From Bacillus sp. USDA818B3_A (GTDB lineage: Bacteria > Bacillota > Bacilli > Bacillales > Cytobacillaceae): a DNA stretch of 64,000 nt. How positions within the stretch are numbered: position 1 is the stretch's first letter; every line of letters begins with the position of its first letter. The position numbers and the translations under genes were made by a program. Below are positions 16,805-26,070 of this stretch, in pieces. A model generated the notes under the pieces. That model made no database searches. It was not told the DNA's origin and saw nothing but the letters and a program-made list of their open reading frames with translations. The DNA is taken from positions 558,001 through 622,000 of the forward strand of contig NZ_JAABNN010000002.1 of NCBI RefSeq assembly GCF_009928415.1, given 5' to 3'.

Positions 16805-17768
16805 GATTCGACTTTGACCCTTTTACAAAAAGGTGTCTCCGAAAAAAGGATTCTACTAATTCAAATATTCTTGCTTCACTAGTCATGACCTGCTCCGGTT
16901 TTCCGGCTTCAGCTTTACGCAGGTTCACGCCTACTGGCTGTTCATCCAAATCATTTTTATTGAAAAATCCGTGCCCCAGTCCTTCGATTAAACAGAGGGC
17001 AGCCTCATTTTCCTTTTCAATTAACGCATGATAGAGAAGTTCACTTTGGTGAGCAGGGACAGCTGCATCACTCAATCCATGCAAAATAAGAAATGGCGGC
17101 ACATTTTTATCAATATAGGTAATTGGATTTGCTTCACGAACAAGATGTGGGACCGTTTGTATTGGCGCTCCCAACAATTGTGATTCCGGGGAATTGGAAT
17201 CTGTATGGCTTCGGACTGGATGAAGTCGAATGGATTCGGGATCAATAGAAGGTTTTAATTCTACATTACTATGCTCTTCCATCTGCAAGAAATCTGTCGG
17301 GCCATACCCGTCAACAACAGCTTGTACTTCACTCGAGAAATCCTGATTTCCTAACTCTAAACCTTCCAGTCTACCAAACCCAGTCGTGCCGGCCAATGCT
17401 GCCAGATGTCCTCCTGCAGACGAGCCCCAAAGACCAATATTCCCACTATCAAGGCCATATTCATTTGCAGCCGAACGCAGCCAGCGGATGGCTGCCTTTA
17501 CATCATGGATCTGTGCAGGAAACGTCGCTTCACTGCTTAATCGGTATTCGATGCTAGCCATCACATAGCCCTGCTCTGCAAATCTCACACGGAAATCCGG
17601 TCCAAGCTTTCGGTCTCCAATTCGCCAGCCGCCTCCATGGAGCCAGACAATGACAGGAACTGGCCCTTCTTTACCGATAGGCATATAAAGATCCAATAGT
17701 AAGGGATTACCATTTGGAGCAGCAAATTCAAGATCTGGTATAACCTTTACTTCAAAACGTTCACTCAT
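16791..17768 (-). CDS. Alpha/beta hydrolase (hormone-sensitive-lipase-like esterase)
   Basis: The ATG at 17768 sits ten bases after GAAGAGG, giving 325 residues. The protein has the oxyanion motif WLHGGGWR near residue 46, nucleophile Ser in GSSAGG near 122, catalytic Asp in HGLSDAAVP and His in GLGHGFF near 275. It acts on small carboxyl esters in the cytoplasm. Its gene starts three bases from the end of qdoI. Quercetinase yields a depside, an aryl ester of protocatechuate and trihydroxybenzoate, so cleaving that ester is the obvious proposed role. This is inference from position; the enzyme itself could act on other acyl esters. Confidence 0.85.
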   Translation of the reverse strand: MSERFEVKVIPDLEFAAPNGNPLLLDLYMPIGKEGPVPVIVWLHGGGWRIGDRKLGPDFRVRFAEQGYVMASIEYRLSSEATFPAQIHDVKAAIRWLRSAANEYGLDSGNIGLWGSSAGGHLAALAGTTGFGRLEGLELGNQDFSSEVQAVVDGYGPTDFLQMEEHSNVELKPSIDPESIRLHPVRSHTDSNSPESQLLGAPIQTVPHLVREANPITYIDKNVPPFLILHGLSDAAVPAHQSELLYHALIEKENEAALCLIEGLGHGFFNKNDLDEQPVGVNLRKAEAGKPEQVMTSEARIFELVESFFRRHLFVKGSKSNQYSV

Positions 17769-17770
17769 TA

Positions 17771-18826
17771 TCAATGAACCTCTTCAACTTCAGCTGGCGG
17801 AGCACCTGGCGGCTTTCCTAATAATTTTAAATCTAACTCGCAGATTCGCTGAATCACTCGGTCAAATCGATACGCCGCTGGTTCACTTGGGAAAATTGAA
17901 TGTTCGTAAGGATCTCCTAGAATGCGGAAGAAGTCTTCAAATTCCCCTGGGGTCAATAATCCAAGGAACTTTGTATAATGGGCGTCACAGCGGAAGCGAT
18001 GAGGTGTATTTGCCGGCACATAAGCAAAATCACCTGGTGATAAATGCAGCTCTTCACCATCCACCCAGAGAGTCATTTCTCCTTGTAAACACATGAAGGT
18101 CTCATTCGTTAATTCATGCGCATGTTCACCTATGGCTTCTCCTTTAGGTCCTTCAGAAACAAGTACGAGAAACTTGCTGTCTGTTGCGGCTTTAGTAGTT
18201 AGGAGGGTATGAACCGTATCGCCGCTAAGAAGATGGACCCCTTCACCTGATTCAAGTACATATGGTTGAACTTCTTGCGGAATGGCATTGCCTCTCATCA
18301 TTTGAGGTAATCCTTCTGTTGGATGACTATTTACGAATTTAATATCTAGGCCAGCGGGATGTTGGTTTAAAATATCAAAGTTTAAGAGGTTCGTAGAAAC
18401 CGGAGGGCGTTCAAACTTAGCAAATGGCTCTCCAATAATCGAATATAATTTAGCAACGTGACCATTTACAGTAAACGAATAAAAACGTGTTCGATGACTT
18501 TGCATCCGGTAAGCATGAACAGTTCCTGCCGGAATACTGACATAGTCCCCAGCCGTTAATAAATACAATTGTCCATCCAATTCGACTTCTAGTCTTCCGT
18601 CGAGAACAACGATGCCCTCGTGAGCATGTTCATGAACATGTGCTGGGAAACTATCACCTTTTCCTCCCCACAATTGAACAATCTCCATCATATCGCCGGT
18701 GCTTTCAGTTGTAGCAACAAGGGAGGCAACTTGGGTACCGAAAAGATATCGTTCTCCCTCTCCATTTTTAATAAAATATGGTTTCTTCTCGTTAGGTAGT
18801 TTGCCAACGACATTTAGAACCATCAT
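17771..18826 (-). CDS. qdoI: Quercetin 2,3-dioxygenase (flavonol quercetinase), bicupin
   Basis: The product is about 351 residues (start at one of two adjacent ATGs behind AAGGAGTGGGG). It closely follows B. subtilis QdoI/YxaG, with conserved [49 protein letters not shown] and [10 protein letters not shown] segments. Both cupin sites keep metal ligands: [12 protein letters not shown] and AGTVHAYR in the N-domain, [12 protein letters not shown] and ANTPHRFR in the C-domain. The enzyme opens the heterocyclic ring of quercetin with O2, releasing CO and leaving a depside. It is first in a two-gene unit with an esterase. A LysR regulator is divergent, and a cre-like core lies upstream. Confidence 0.92.
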   Translation of the reverse strand: MMVLNVVGKLPNEKKPYFIKNGEGERYLFGTQVASLVATTESTGDMMEIVQLWGGKGDSFPAHVHEHAHEGIVVLDGRLEVELDGQLYLLTAGDYVSIPAGTVHAYRMQSHRTRFYSFTVNGHVAKLYSIIGEPFAKFERPPVSTNLLNFDILNQHPAGLDIKFVNSHPTEGLPQMMRGNAIPQEVQPYVLESGEGVHLLSGDTVHTLLTTKAATDSKFLVLVSEGPKGEAIGEHAHELTNETFMCLQGEMTLWVDGEELHLSPGDFAYVPANTPHRFRCDAHYTKFLGLLTPGEFEDFFRILGDPYEHSIFPSEPAAYRFDRVIQRICELDLKLLGKPPGAPPAEVEEVH

Positions 18827-18856
18827 CCCCACTCCTTATCTAAATATCCATTATAA

Positions 18857-18870
18857 ATTAAGCGCTTCCA
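18857..18870. promoter_or_regulatory. Cre-like site with AAGCGCTT core upstream of qdoI
   Basis: The minus strand reads TGGAAGCGCTTAAT. The symmetric core AAGCGCTT is that of strong cre sites, but three flanking positions depart from TGWNANCGNTNWCA. It lies about 35 bases before qdoI in the gap shared with the divergent LysR gene. No gene is seen in 18833-19061. Confidence 0.4.
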
Positions 18871-19061
18871 AATTAAACATAATACGAATGAAGGAAAATT
18901 GGAAATATAGGTATTCGATTTCTGTAATCACGTTTTTGCATTATTGTTTTTTGGAGGATGCAATCTTTAAGAGTTGTTTAATCTAGAATACTCTCATAAT
19001 TTCGACTATTTTCTACTTCTTATGATAAAATAGTGGTAACTAAATAACAAGTGAGGATCCT

Positions 19062-19961
19062 ATGGATATTCGTCAATTACGATATTTTATTACCGTAGCG
19101 GAGTATTTAAATTTTACCAAAGCAGCCAATCAACTCTATGTGGCTCAATCTGCCATCAGCCATCAAATTGCCGACTTGGAAGAACAAGTTGGTGTTAAAC
19201 TTTTTATACGGAATAAACGTTCAGTACAGCTTACTCCTGCAGGGGCTGTCTTTTTAAAAGAAGCAATGGAGATTGTTGAAAAAGCGTCGGGAGCCATTGA
19301 AAAGGCAAAACAAACAGATGCAGGTGTGATTGGGAATTTGTCGATTGGTTTTTTGAGTGTTCATGTACGCAGTTTTTTACCAGAAGTCATTAAGCGTTTC
19401 CGAGAACTTTATCCGAAGGTAGAACTTCATTTAAACCATTTTCCTAGTAAAATGTTAAAGGAAGCGTTGGAAGAAGGAGAATTGGATATCGCTTTTACAC
19501 AGCCGTCTGGGTTACATAGAATTGAAGAAATTGAAATTCAAACGGTAGCAAAGGAAAGATATTGTATTGTCATGCATAAGAACCACCCTTTTGCGTACCG
19601 AAAAACAATCAAGCTTTCTGAACTTGCAACGGAGCCGTTCATTATCCATAACCGTCATGATTCACCTGTTGGTTCTTATGATTTTATCGTCCATTTATGT
19701 GAACAAAATGGCCTGACTCCAAGAATTGTCAGTCAGCCTCGATTTGTCGATACTGTTCCCATTCTAGTAGAATCAGAGATAGGCATCTCTATACTGCCAA
19801 AAAGCTTTGAAGCGGTATCCAGCCCTTCGCTGAGATTTATCGAAATTGATGGTCTGGAGGGGCATGATTTTGAACTTGTTATGGCAAATAAGAAAAACAA
19901 TTTAAATCCGTCTATATCGCTGTTTCAAAATGTGTTAGCAAATATTAATGTGGCAACATAA
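19062..19961 (+). CDS. LysR-family transcriptional regulator, divergent from qdoI
   Basis: The 299-residue protein starts MDIRQLRYFITVAEYLNF and has the winged-helix domain of LysR regulators in residues 1-62 (FTKAANQLYVAQSAISHQIADLE), followed by the linker helix and an effector-binding domain with two Rossmann-like halves (SIGFLSVHVRSFLPEVI, ELDIAFTQPSGLH, ERYCIVMHKNHPF, VESEIGISILPKSF). It is transcribed away from qdoI with about 230 bases between, the classical arrangement of an LTTR and its target. It probably activates the flavonol genes in response to the substrate or a breakdown product; the ligand is unknown. Its gene ends at a two-way terminator. Confidence 0.92.
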   Translation: MDIRQLRYFITVAEYLNFTKAANQLYVAQSAISHQIADLEEQVGVKLFIRNKRSVQLTPAGAVFLKEAMEIVEKASGAIEKAKQTDAGVIGNLSIGFLSVHVRSFLPEVIKRFRELYPKVELHLNHFPSKMLKEALEEGELDIAFTQPSGLHRIEEIEIQTVAKERYCIVMHKNHPFAYRKTIKLSELATEPFIIHNRHDSPVGSYDFIVHLCEQNGLTPRIVSQPRFVDTVPILVESEIGISILPKSFEAVSSPSLRFIEIDGLEGHDFELVMANKKNNLNPSISLFQNVLANINVAT

Positions 19962-19991
19962 AAAAGCTCTGGTATAAAACCAGGGCTTTTT
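19960..19991. terminator. Bidirectional terminator between lysR and GH4 genes
   Basis: AAAAAGC(T)CTGGT pairs with ACCAG(G)GCTTTTT around a short AT loop, giving A-run and T-run tails on both strands between two convergent genes. Confidence 0.85.
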
Positions 19992-19996
19992 CCTAA

Positions 19997-21403
19997 TTAA
20001 ATAGAAACGGTTTGTTCTATATTCCAACCTTCTAAGTACCTCTGTGTATTAAAAAGCATCTTTTCAAAAAGTTCACTTGCATGTTCTGGAGTAAGATTAA
20101 CAAGTGGATCTTGCACAAATGCCTGTAAGGCTAATCCCTTATCTTTTGAAAGAGCGGCTTGGAGTGTTGTTTCTTGATTATGAATATGGGTTAACACCAT
20201 ATTTTGAATAGGTGTAGGCAACTGGCCAGCTACAACTGGCTGAATACTGTCAAACGTAAATAAGGCGTTCGTTTCCACTACGGAATTGGTTGGTAATCCT
20301 TGTATTTGCCCATTATTTGGCAAGTTCACGTTTGTAACTAAATCGCCTAAACCCAACAATGCTTTTATCATAGCAACTCCATCTTCACCTGTTGTTTCGA
20401 GGATAAACTCTTCCTTTCCTTCTACAAGTCTGTCCCCCTTTTCAAGTAATTCTTGTCGATGATCTTTACGCCATTGCACATTTGTCAGTCCAAATTTCCA
20501 TTCCCTGACTTTCTCGGGACTCTTTAAGTACCAGGAATTTGGCATAAATTCTGCTAAATGGCGATCACCAGCAGCTGCAATTAACCCAAACTTTTTAAAT
20601 AAATCAAATTTCACTCGATTCGCCGAGGCAAAATGATTATTCATCCAATGACCTTTTTCTGTTCCTTCAAACCCTTCTTCATAATACTTGTTGACAAATT
20701 CCTTGTATAATGGGAACAGATCAATATCTTTATAAGATGCTTTATCAATCCAGGTATAATGGTTAATGCCTAATACATTGACCTTTACATCCTTATAATC
20801 CACACCTTCGATGCCTTCTAGTTCTTCAAGCATGGAAGCTAAAAGTTTTTGTGTTCCAAACACTTCATGGCAGCAGCCAATCGCTTTAATCTCCGGAAAG
20901 GTTTCATATAAAGTCCGAACACAAAGACTCATAGGATTAGTGTAATTAATGACCCAAGCTTTTGGAGCATATCTTTTTATTTGTTTCGCAATGTCTACGA
21001 AAATTGGAATGGTTCTTATTGCTCGTACCAATCCTCCTGGCCCTACCGTATCGCCTACTGATTGATAAATACCGTATTTTTCAGGTTCATGTACATCGGA
21101 CTGCATTTCTTCAAATGTCCCTGGTAAAACAGAAATAATAACAAAGTCAGACCCTATTAATGCTTCTTCCATCGTTTTTACCGCTTTATATTTCCACTTA
21201 CCCGCTACATCCTCCCTGTCATATAAGCGATTCCCAATAATTTCGTTCTTATAGGCTGCATTATAATCAATATCATAAAGTTTAACTGTCCCTGATAGCT
21301 TTTTTTCAAGAGCAAGGTCGCTCATTAACCCCCATGCCCAACCTCTTGAACCACCGCCAATATACGCTATATTTAGATTTTTCCCTTTTGATTTAGAAAT
21401 CAT
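19997..21403 (-). CDS. lplD: GH4 glycosidase, alpha-galacturonidase type (LplD-like)
   Basis: The start is the ATG at 21403 behind TGGAGG, giving 468 residues. The NAD-binding motif NIAYIGGGSRGWAWG is at the N-terminus. Further GH4 landmarks are VINYTNPMS, IGCCHEVFGTQ with the metal-binding Cys, VLGINHYTWI with the metal-binding His, and AAGDRHLAEFMP. The sequence follows B. subtilis LplD, a GH4 alpha-galacturonidase that needs Mn(II), NAD and a reductant. It should remove galacturonic acid from the non-reducing end of imported oligomers in the cytoplasm. A close paralogue is encoded at 51994-53394. It is grouped with GH43 and an unassigned glycosidase behind a YesMN-YesOPQ-like set. Confidence 0.87.
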   Translation of the reverse strand: MISKSKGKNLNIAYIGGGSRGWAWGLMSDLALEKKLSGTVKLYDIDYNAAYKNEIIGNRLYDREDVAGKWKYKAVKTMEEALIGSDFVIISVLPGTFEEMQSDVHEPEKYGIYQSVGDTVGPGGLVRAIRTIPIFVDIAKQIKRYAPKAWVINYTNPMSLCVRTLYETFPEIKAIGCCHEVFGTQKLLASMLEELEGIEGVDYKDVKVNVLGINHYTWIDKASYKDIDLFPLYKEFVNKYYEEGFEGTEKGHWMNNHFASANRVKFDLFKKFGLIAAAGDRHLAEFMPNSWYLKSPEKVREWKFGLTNVQWRKDHRQELLEKGDRLVEGKEEFILETTGEDGVAMIKALLGLGDLVTNVNLPNNGQIQGLPTNSVVETNALFTFDSIQPVVAGQLPTPIQNMVLTHIHNQETTLQAALSKDKGLALQAFVQDPLVNLTPEHASELFEKMLFNTQRYLEGWNIEQTVSI

Positions 21404-21441
21404 TTCTACAACCTCCATTATCCTATCAATCTATTAGACTG

Positions 21442-22341
21442 CTACTCTTGATCCTGCTTTTGTACAATAATTTTTCCGTTTTCCTCTAAAATCGGAATGA
21501 ATTTTGTCCGTTCATTAGGCGTTTGATTTGGAGCATGCAGCGTCAGCATCAGCTTTTCTTCAAATGTCCGAAAAATCATGCCGTGACCACCATCATTTTG
21601 ATATATGGGGGTTTCATCGTGTACCCATGGTCCTGTTATTTCCCCGCTCACTGACAGTGAAATTCCTTGGGCATATATGTTGTTAACAAAACTGGCCCAA
21701 AGCATTAATAGATTTCCATTTGAAGCTTTGAACATAAATGTTCCATCAGTAACATAGTTATGTTCTGATTTTAATCTTTGATGCTTAAAAGAGGTTGGCC
21801 ACGGTGCATCAGATGCATGAAATAAAAGAACTGGATCGCCCACCGTCCCCTTTAAATCCTCCGTAAGTCTAACCGCGCATATTTCTCCATCCCCCACCTG
21901 AACCCATTCATGACAGAACACCATCCAAGGTAACCCTTCTTCGTCTATGTAAAGTGTCCCATCCAAGCTATCCCATTCTTTAGGGGTTACCGGTCCATCA
22001 CTATGAGGTTGAAATGGGCCTAGTAAACTATCCGATCGTAGGATGGCCGTTCCGCGATGATGGTTATCTTTGCGCAAAAAAGTAGCAAACATATAATAGG
22101 TTCCGTTATATTGATGAACCTCCGGAGCCCAAAAGTTTTCATTCGAATAGAAGTCCCCCATTGGACGGAAAACTGGATAGGGACCTTCCCAATTATTTAG
22201 GTCTTCTCCAATATAAACATCAAATCCGGTACCCGCTCCCCAAATACTTTTATCAGTACTTCCATACATGTAATACTTTCCATCATCCTTATTAGGATAG
22301 ATAAATGGATCTCTTATTTGAATATGATTGTTTTCTAACAT
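21442..22341 (-). CDS. GH43-family glycosidase, cytoplasmic
   Basis: The 299-residue protein has no signal peptide and shows the five-bladed propeller of GH43: RDPFIYPN with the catalytic-base Asp near residue 10, FWAPEVHQYNGTYYMF, SLDGTLYIDEEGLPWMVFCHEW (the pKa-modulating Asp and a Glu) and the C-terminal NDGGHGMIFR. GH43 enzymes release arabinose, xylose or galactose from side chains; RG-I carries arabinan and galactan branches, so an arabinosidase or galactosidase trimming imported oligomers fits. The gene lies 29 bases after the larger glycosidase gene and 38 before GH4, in one direction. The sugar specificity cannot be assigned from the motifs. Confidence 0.88.
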   Translation of the reverse strand: MLENNHIQIRDPFIYPNKDDGKYYMYGSTDKSIWGAGTGFDVYIGEDLNNWEGPYPVFRPMGDFYSNENFWAPEVHQYNGTYYMFATFLRKDNHHRGTAILRSDSLLGPFQPHSDGPVTPKEWDSLDGTLYIDEEGLPWMVFCHEWVQVGDGEICAVRLTEDLKGTVGDPVLLFHASDAPWPTSFKHQRLKSEHNYVTDGTFMFKASNGNLLMLWASFVNNIYAQGISLSVSGEITGPWVHDETPIYQNDGGHGMIFRTFEEKLMLTLHAPNQTPNERTKFIPILEENGKIIVQKQDQE

Positions 22342-22370
22342 TACTCTTACCGCCTCTCCTATTTTAAGAT

Positions 22371-24425
22371 TTATATAAATGGATGAAGACCTTCAAACTT
22401 AACAATCCATTTTCCATCCTTAGGAAAACCAGGTGCGGGGTATTTAGGAGATCCTTCCCATCCGCATGCCATCATAGAAACAGCCGTTAATAACCCTCCA
22501 TTGCCGGGCAGATAGGCTGTTAAGCTTGGACTTTGATAATTGTGCCCATTGATCAAATATGTGTTTTTGGTGGCATCCATTAAAAGAAAATCGATTGCCC
22601 AATCAGGTTCCCCTAAACGGGCGGCAGTCATGGCACACATTGGAAAATCCCACCCCCAGGCTGTCTCCCACTGCCATTCATTTCGGACCCGCTCAAGTGT
22701 TTTCTTCATTTTCACCGGGGCAATTAATGTACCTGGCAAAATTCCTAAAGCTCCTACCATCGAAGGATGGTCATGATTAAAATGTTCAAACGTATCTGGA
22801 CACCCTTCATGAGCAAGGTAAACGCCTTCAGAATGCGGCGGTTCAGCCAGTCCATTGCCAACCTCTATCCACTTTGGATTAACAGGCTCCCCGAGACGTT
22901 CAGCCCATTTTACGGCAATTTCTAAACCGTATTTCCAATATTCTAATTCGTATGGAGGGTTCCAGCTCTCTTCCGGTCGATGGCATTCCTGTGCTGGTAT
23001 TAATGGCGGGCCAAGTATATATGCTTGCTTTTGTTCATCCCATACAGCAAAGGAAGCCATAAAATTAGCTGTTTCAACCACGATCTCTTTCCATCTTTTT
23101 AAAGTAGCTTCACTTAAATTTTCCTTGTACAATAGTTCAGCTAATGCGATTACATGAGGCTGCTGCCAGATTAGGACGGGAGCAATGGCCGAGGGACTCT
23201 GCTTCCCATCAAATCCAACCATTTTTGGCCAGCGTGCTCCTTCATAACCTTGGGCAGCCGCAAGCTCCTTTGCTAATGGCAGCATCGAGAGATACCAATT
23301 TAAACTATTTTCAAGTAAGACCCCTCTGCCCCATAATGGAAAATGAGCTCCATGCCACCAATGCATTTCCAGGTGAAATTTACCAAACCAACTATTATAC
23401 ATATAACCAGTTTCCTGAGGAGGCATAGAACCAGAACAATGGATCTTAGTTAAATATTGAGACAGAACAACCCGTCTCTCTAATTCATGCGACCTTTCAT
23501 CCATGCTTTCAGATAAGTCGATTACCCCGCCTTTACTCCAAAAGTTAGACCAATGTTCCTTGCTTTCTTGATAAATTTCATAAAAGGAATATGTTTCTTT
23601 TGAGCCTTGTGAAAAATGTACGGAAAAACACAATTCCTCTGTTTCAACTTCAGGAGTCAAACTATATTCATGGACATCCGTAAATTTTATTCTCCCTGAA
23701 TTCCAAGTCCAATGGACATAATAACGATCTTCATCCATCCTTCTATCAAGTGTCACTGATTGGTTATCTTCAGTAAAGATACTCGTCTGATGCCGGTCAT
23801 TATTCTCCGAATTTATTGCAACCGATTCTTCCCACTTTCTGGATGTCATATCTGCTGCAGGAAAACGAATCACAACCTGTAATCGATTGTTATCTATAAG
23901 CGGCGAAACAACTTTAACACCAATCAGATCTAACTTGGGATGGCAGACGGTGGTGACAGATACTGGGTAGTCTTCGACAGTAAAATGGCTGTATAACGTT
24001 CCTTCCCAAAGATCTAACCTTTGGTTAATATTTTTAATATCATCTGCTTTAACAACCTGATTATTTTCCTTTTTTAGCCGAAATGAAATTTGGCCCAGTT
24101 GGAGCCGGTGTGGATTTTGTCTTAACCAATGGTAAGCCTCTTTCTTCCCCTCAGGATAAAGCGGATAACCAACTTTACGGTCATGAGTCTGTAATTCCTG
24201 AAATTCTACATCATCGAGTGTATATAATTCTGGATGTCCGGTATAATGCCATCCCCAATTTGATTGTGTCCCTAGTGGTACTTCATAATCGTTTGGAAAA
24301 GTTTGCAGCCCCGTTACGTCGGCTGTAAATGCAAATTCCCCGTTTCCCACAGATAAAGGTGCTAAAGGCTCTATTTTCGTTAATATAGGATGATGCCTGC
24401 CTACTAGTTTTTTTCGATCAATCAC
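22371..24425 (-). CDS. (Alpha/alpha)6-barrel glycosidase of unassigned family (GH65-like architecture)
   Basis: The 684-residue product starts with GTG at 24425 behind AAGGAGAG. There is no signal peptide. It has an N-terminal beta-sandwich (about 1-290) with LSVGNGEFAF near 27, and a helical barrel from about 320 to 660. Striking conserved-looking segments are KFHLEMHWWHGAHFPLWGRG, RWPKMVG, YILGPPLIPAQE with an acidic residue at the expected catalytic place, and TAWGWDFPMCAMTAARLG. The layout resembles GH65 and related six-hairpin enzymes, but I cannot place it in a named family. It is in one unit with GH43 and GH4 and is likely an intracellular exo-glycosidase on RG-I-derived oligomers. Confidence 0.75.
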   Translation of the reverse strand: MIDRKKLVGRHHPILTKIEPLAPLSVGNGEFAFTADVTGLQTFPNDYEVPLGTQSNWGWHYTGHPELYTLDDVEFQELQTHDRKVGYPLYPEGKKEAYHWLRQNPHRLQLGQISFRLKKENNQVVKADDIKNINQRLDLWEGTLYSHFTVEDYPVSVTTVCHPKLDLIGVKVVSPLIDNNRLQVVIRFPAADMTSRKWEESVAINSENNDRHQTSIFTEDNQSVTLDRRMDEDRYYVHWTWNSGRIKFTDVHEYSLTPEVETEELCFSVHFSQGSKETYSFYEIYQESKEHWSNFWSKGGVIDLSESMDERSHELERRVVLSQYLTKIHCSGSMPPQETGYMYNSWFGKFHLEMHWWHGAHFPLWGRGVLLENSLNWYLSMLPLAKELAAAQGYEGARWPKMVGFDGKQSPSAIAPVLIWQQPHVIALAELLYKENLSEATLKRWKEIVVETANFMASFAVWDEQKQAYILGPPLIPAQECHRPEESWNPPYELEYWKYGLEIAVKWAERLGEPVNPKWIEVGNGLAEPPHSEGVYLAHEGCPDTFEHFNHDHPSMVGALGILPGTLIAPVKMKKTLERVRNEWQWETAWGWDFPMCAMTAARLGEPDWAIDFLLMDATKNTYLINGHNYQSPSLTAYLPGNGGLLTAVSMMACGWEGSPKYPAPGFPKDGKWIVKFEGLHPFI

Positions 24426-24444
24426 ATTGTTCTCTCCTTATGCG

Positions 24445-26064
24445 TTACTTAATATATTCAGAAGGACTAACTCCAGTTATTGATTTAAAAACCTGACTAA
24501 AATAGGTTGGATTCTGGTAACCTACCATTTCACTTACTTCATAGACCATATAATGCTGTTCTCTTAATTTTTCCTTTGCTTTTTCTATTCTAAATTTGTT
24601 TAAATACGTTACAAAAGACTCGCCCGTCAGTTTTTTAAATAACTGCGACAAATAGTTCCTGTTTACAAATAATGATTCCGAAATTTCAGCTAAGGTGATT
24701 TCCTGATCATAATAGTTTTGAACAAACTCCTTGACTTCCCGGATCAGCTTATGGCTTTTTCTACCCCTGAGTTCTTCTATCATTTGGCCTTGCCAATCCT
24801 TTAGCTTTTCTCTCATCAAACTAGTTAACTCTTTAGTTGTTGGTTGTGTATGAATATTTTCAACGATTTCAGTCATCGTTAATGTTTTCTGCTGAAATTG
24901 ATCATCGGAATAATAGTTAATCATTAATATATTAATAATACTTACACAAATATTCTGAACAATATATAATGGAGTCCGTTCCTTTAATACTGTTTGTTCA
25001 TAGGTCTCCCAAACTTCCAATAAATGATCAAATTCTTTATCATGAATAGCTCTATGTATTTCTTTTATTAATTCAAATGGATACTGGTATTGTTCAGGTT
25101 CTTCATCGCCATATACTTCATTAAAGGCGAAAACCCTATTCATTTCTTGATACTCAGCAGCTTCCAGTGCCCTTTGACTTTCTAAATAGGAATTATTTAT
25201 TTCATGTATCCCTAATTTCATGTCACCTATACCAACATTTGAGGATAATTTCAAAAAGATTAATATATTCTCTATCAACTTATTTGAAAAATCATAGCAA
25301 AGTTTATTTAATTCTAAGTTATTCTCCTTAGCCATAAAAACTAGTACAAAAGTGGAGTCAGTAAAATCAACTAGATGAATGTCTACTTGGGAAGTTAGTT
25401 GTTTCTCTTCTTCTATTAATTCTTTAACAATATTTCCTGTGCTAAGCTTCATTAACTGCCAATCTTTTTCCTTTGATTTCGTGATATAGGGAGGACGAAT
25501 TATAGAAAGACTAGCCACAATAATGGTTGTATCTTGTTTAAGGTTTAGCAGCTCTAATTTTTCAATTGGTACCTTGTTAGGAGAGTAATTAGTTACTAAC
25601 ATTTCTCTAAGTAAGGCACCTCTGGTGTAGGTTAGGTATTCTTTTAACTGAGTATTATAACGAGCTAAAAGTGTCTTTTGTTTTTCTTCTGCATCCATAT
25701 CTTGCGTAATCTCAGTTAACACCGTTTCTATTTCTTGAACGGTTGATGGCTTAAGGAAAAAATGCTTCACACCATACCGAATAGCTTCTCTCGCATTGTC
25801 GAAGTGATTATAACCACTGTGAATAATAATATAAATTGAGGGGTACTCTTGATTTATCGTTTTAATTAACTCTAAACCATTCATTTTAGGCATATAAATA
25901 TCCGTTATTAATATATCTGGCTGATCCTGCCTGATTTTCAACAGGGCCTCGTCACCATTCCCCGCTGTCTCGATCACATTCATGTTTAATTTATTCCATG
26001 ATATATGATCATTTAATCCATTAATAACACTTTGGTCATCATCGACAATCATTACCTTTTTCAT
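24445..26064 (-). CDS. AraC-type response regulator (YesN-like), first RG-I system
   Basis: The 539-residue protein has an N-terminal receiver domain with VDDD, phospho-acceptor Asp55 in ITDIYMP and lysine in HFFLKPS, a long helical linker (about 130-430), and an AraC double helix-turn-helix at 440-539 (ISESLFVNRNYLSQLFKKLTG, VSEMVGYQNPTYFSQVFKS). This is the YesN class that pairs with YesM kinases to switch on oligosaccharide ABC importers. The kinase gene ends six bases upstream of its start, so they are cotranscribed. It probably activates the importer operon lying just upstream at 27937-31127 and the glycosidases downstream. Confidence 0.92.
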   Translation of the reverse strand: MKKVMIVDDDQSVINGLNDHISWNKLNMNVIETAGNGDEALLKIRQDQPDILITDIYMPKMNGLELIKTINQEYPSIYIIIHSGYNHFDNAREAIRYGVKHFFLKPSTVQEIETVLTEITQDMDAEEKQKTLLARYNTQLKEYLTYTRGALLREMLVTNYSPNKVPIEKLELLNLKQDTTIIVASLSIIRPPYITKSKEKDWQLMKLSTGNIVKELIEEEKQLTSQVDIHLVDFTDSTFVLVFMAKENNLELNKLCYDFSNKLIENILIFLKLSSNVGIGDMKLGIHEINNSYLESQRALEAAEYQEMNRVFAFNEVYGDEEPEQYQYPFELIKEIHRAIHDKEFDHLLEVWETYEQTVLKERTPLYIVQNICVSIINILMINYYSDDQFQQKTLTMTEIVENIHTQPTTKELTSLMREKLKDWQGQMIEELRGRKSHKLIREVKEFVQNYYDQEITLAEISESLFVNRNYLSQLFKKLTGESFVTYLNKFRIEKAKEKLREQHYMVYEVSEMVGYQNPTYFSQVFKSITGVSPSEYIK

Positions 26065-26070
26065 TAAAAC

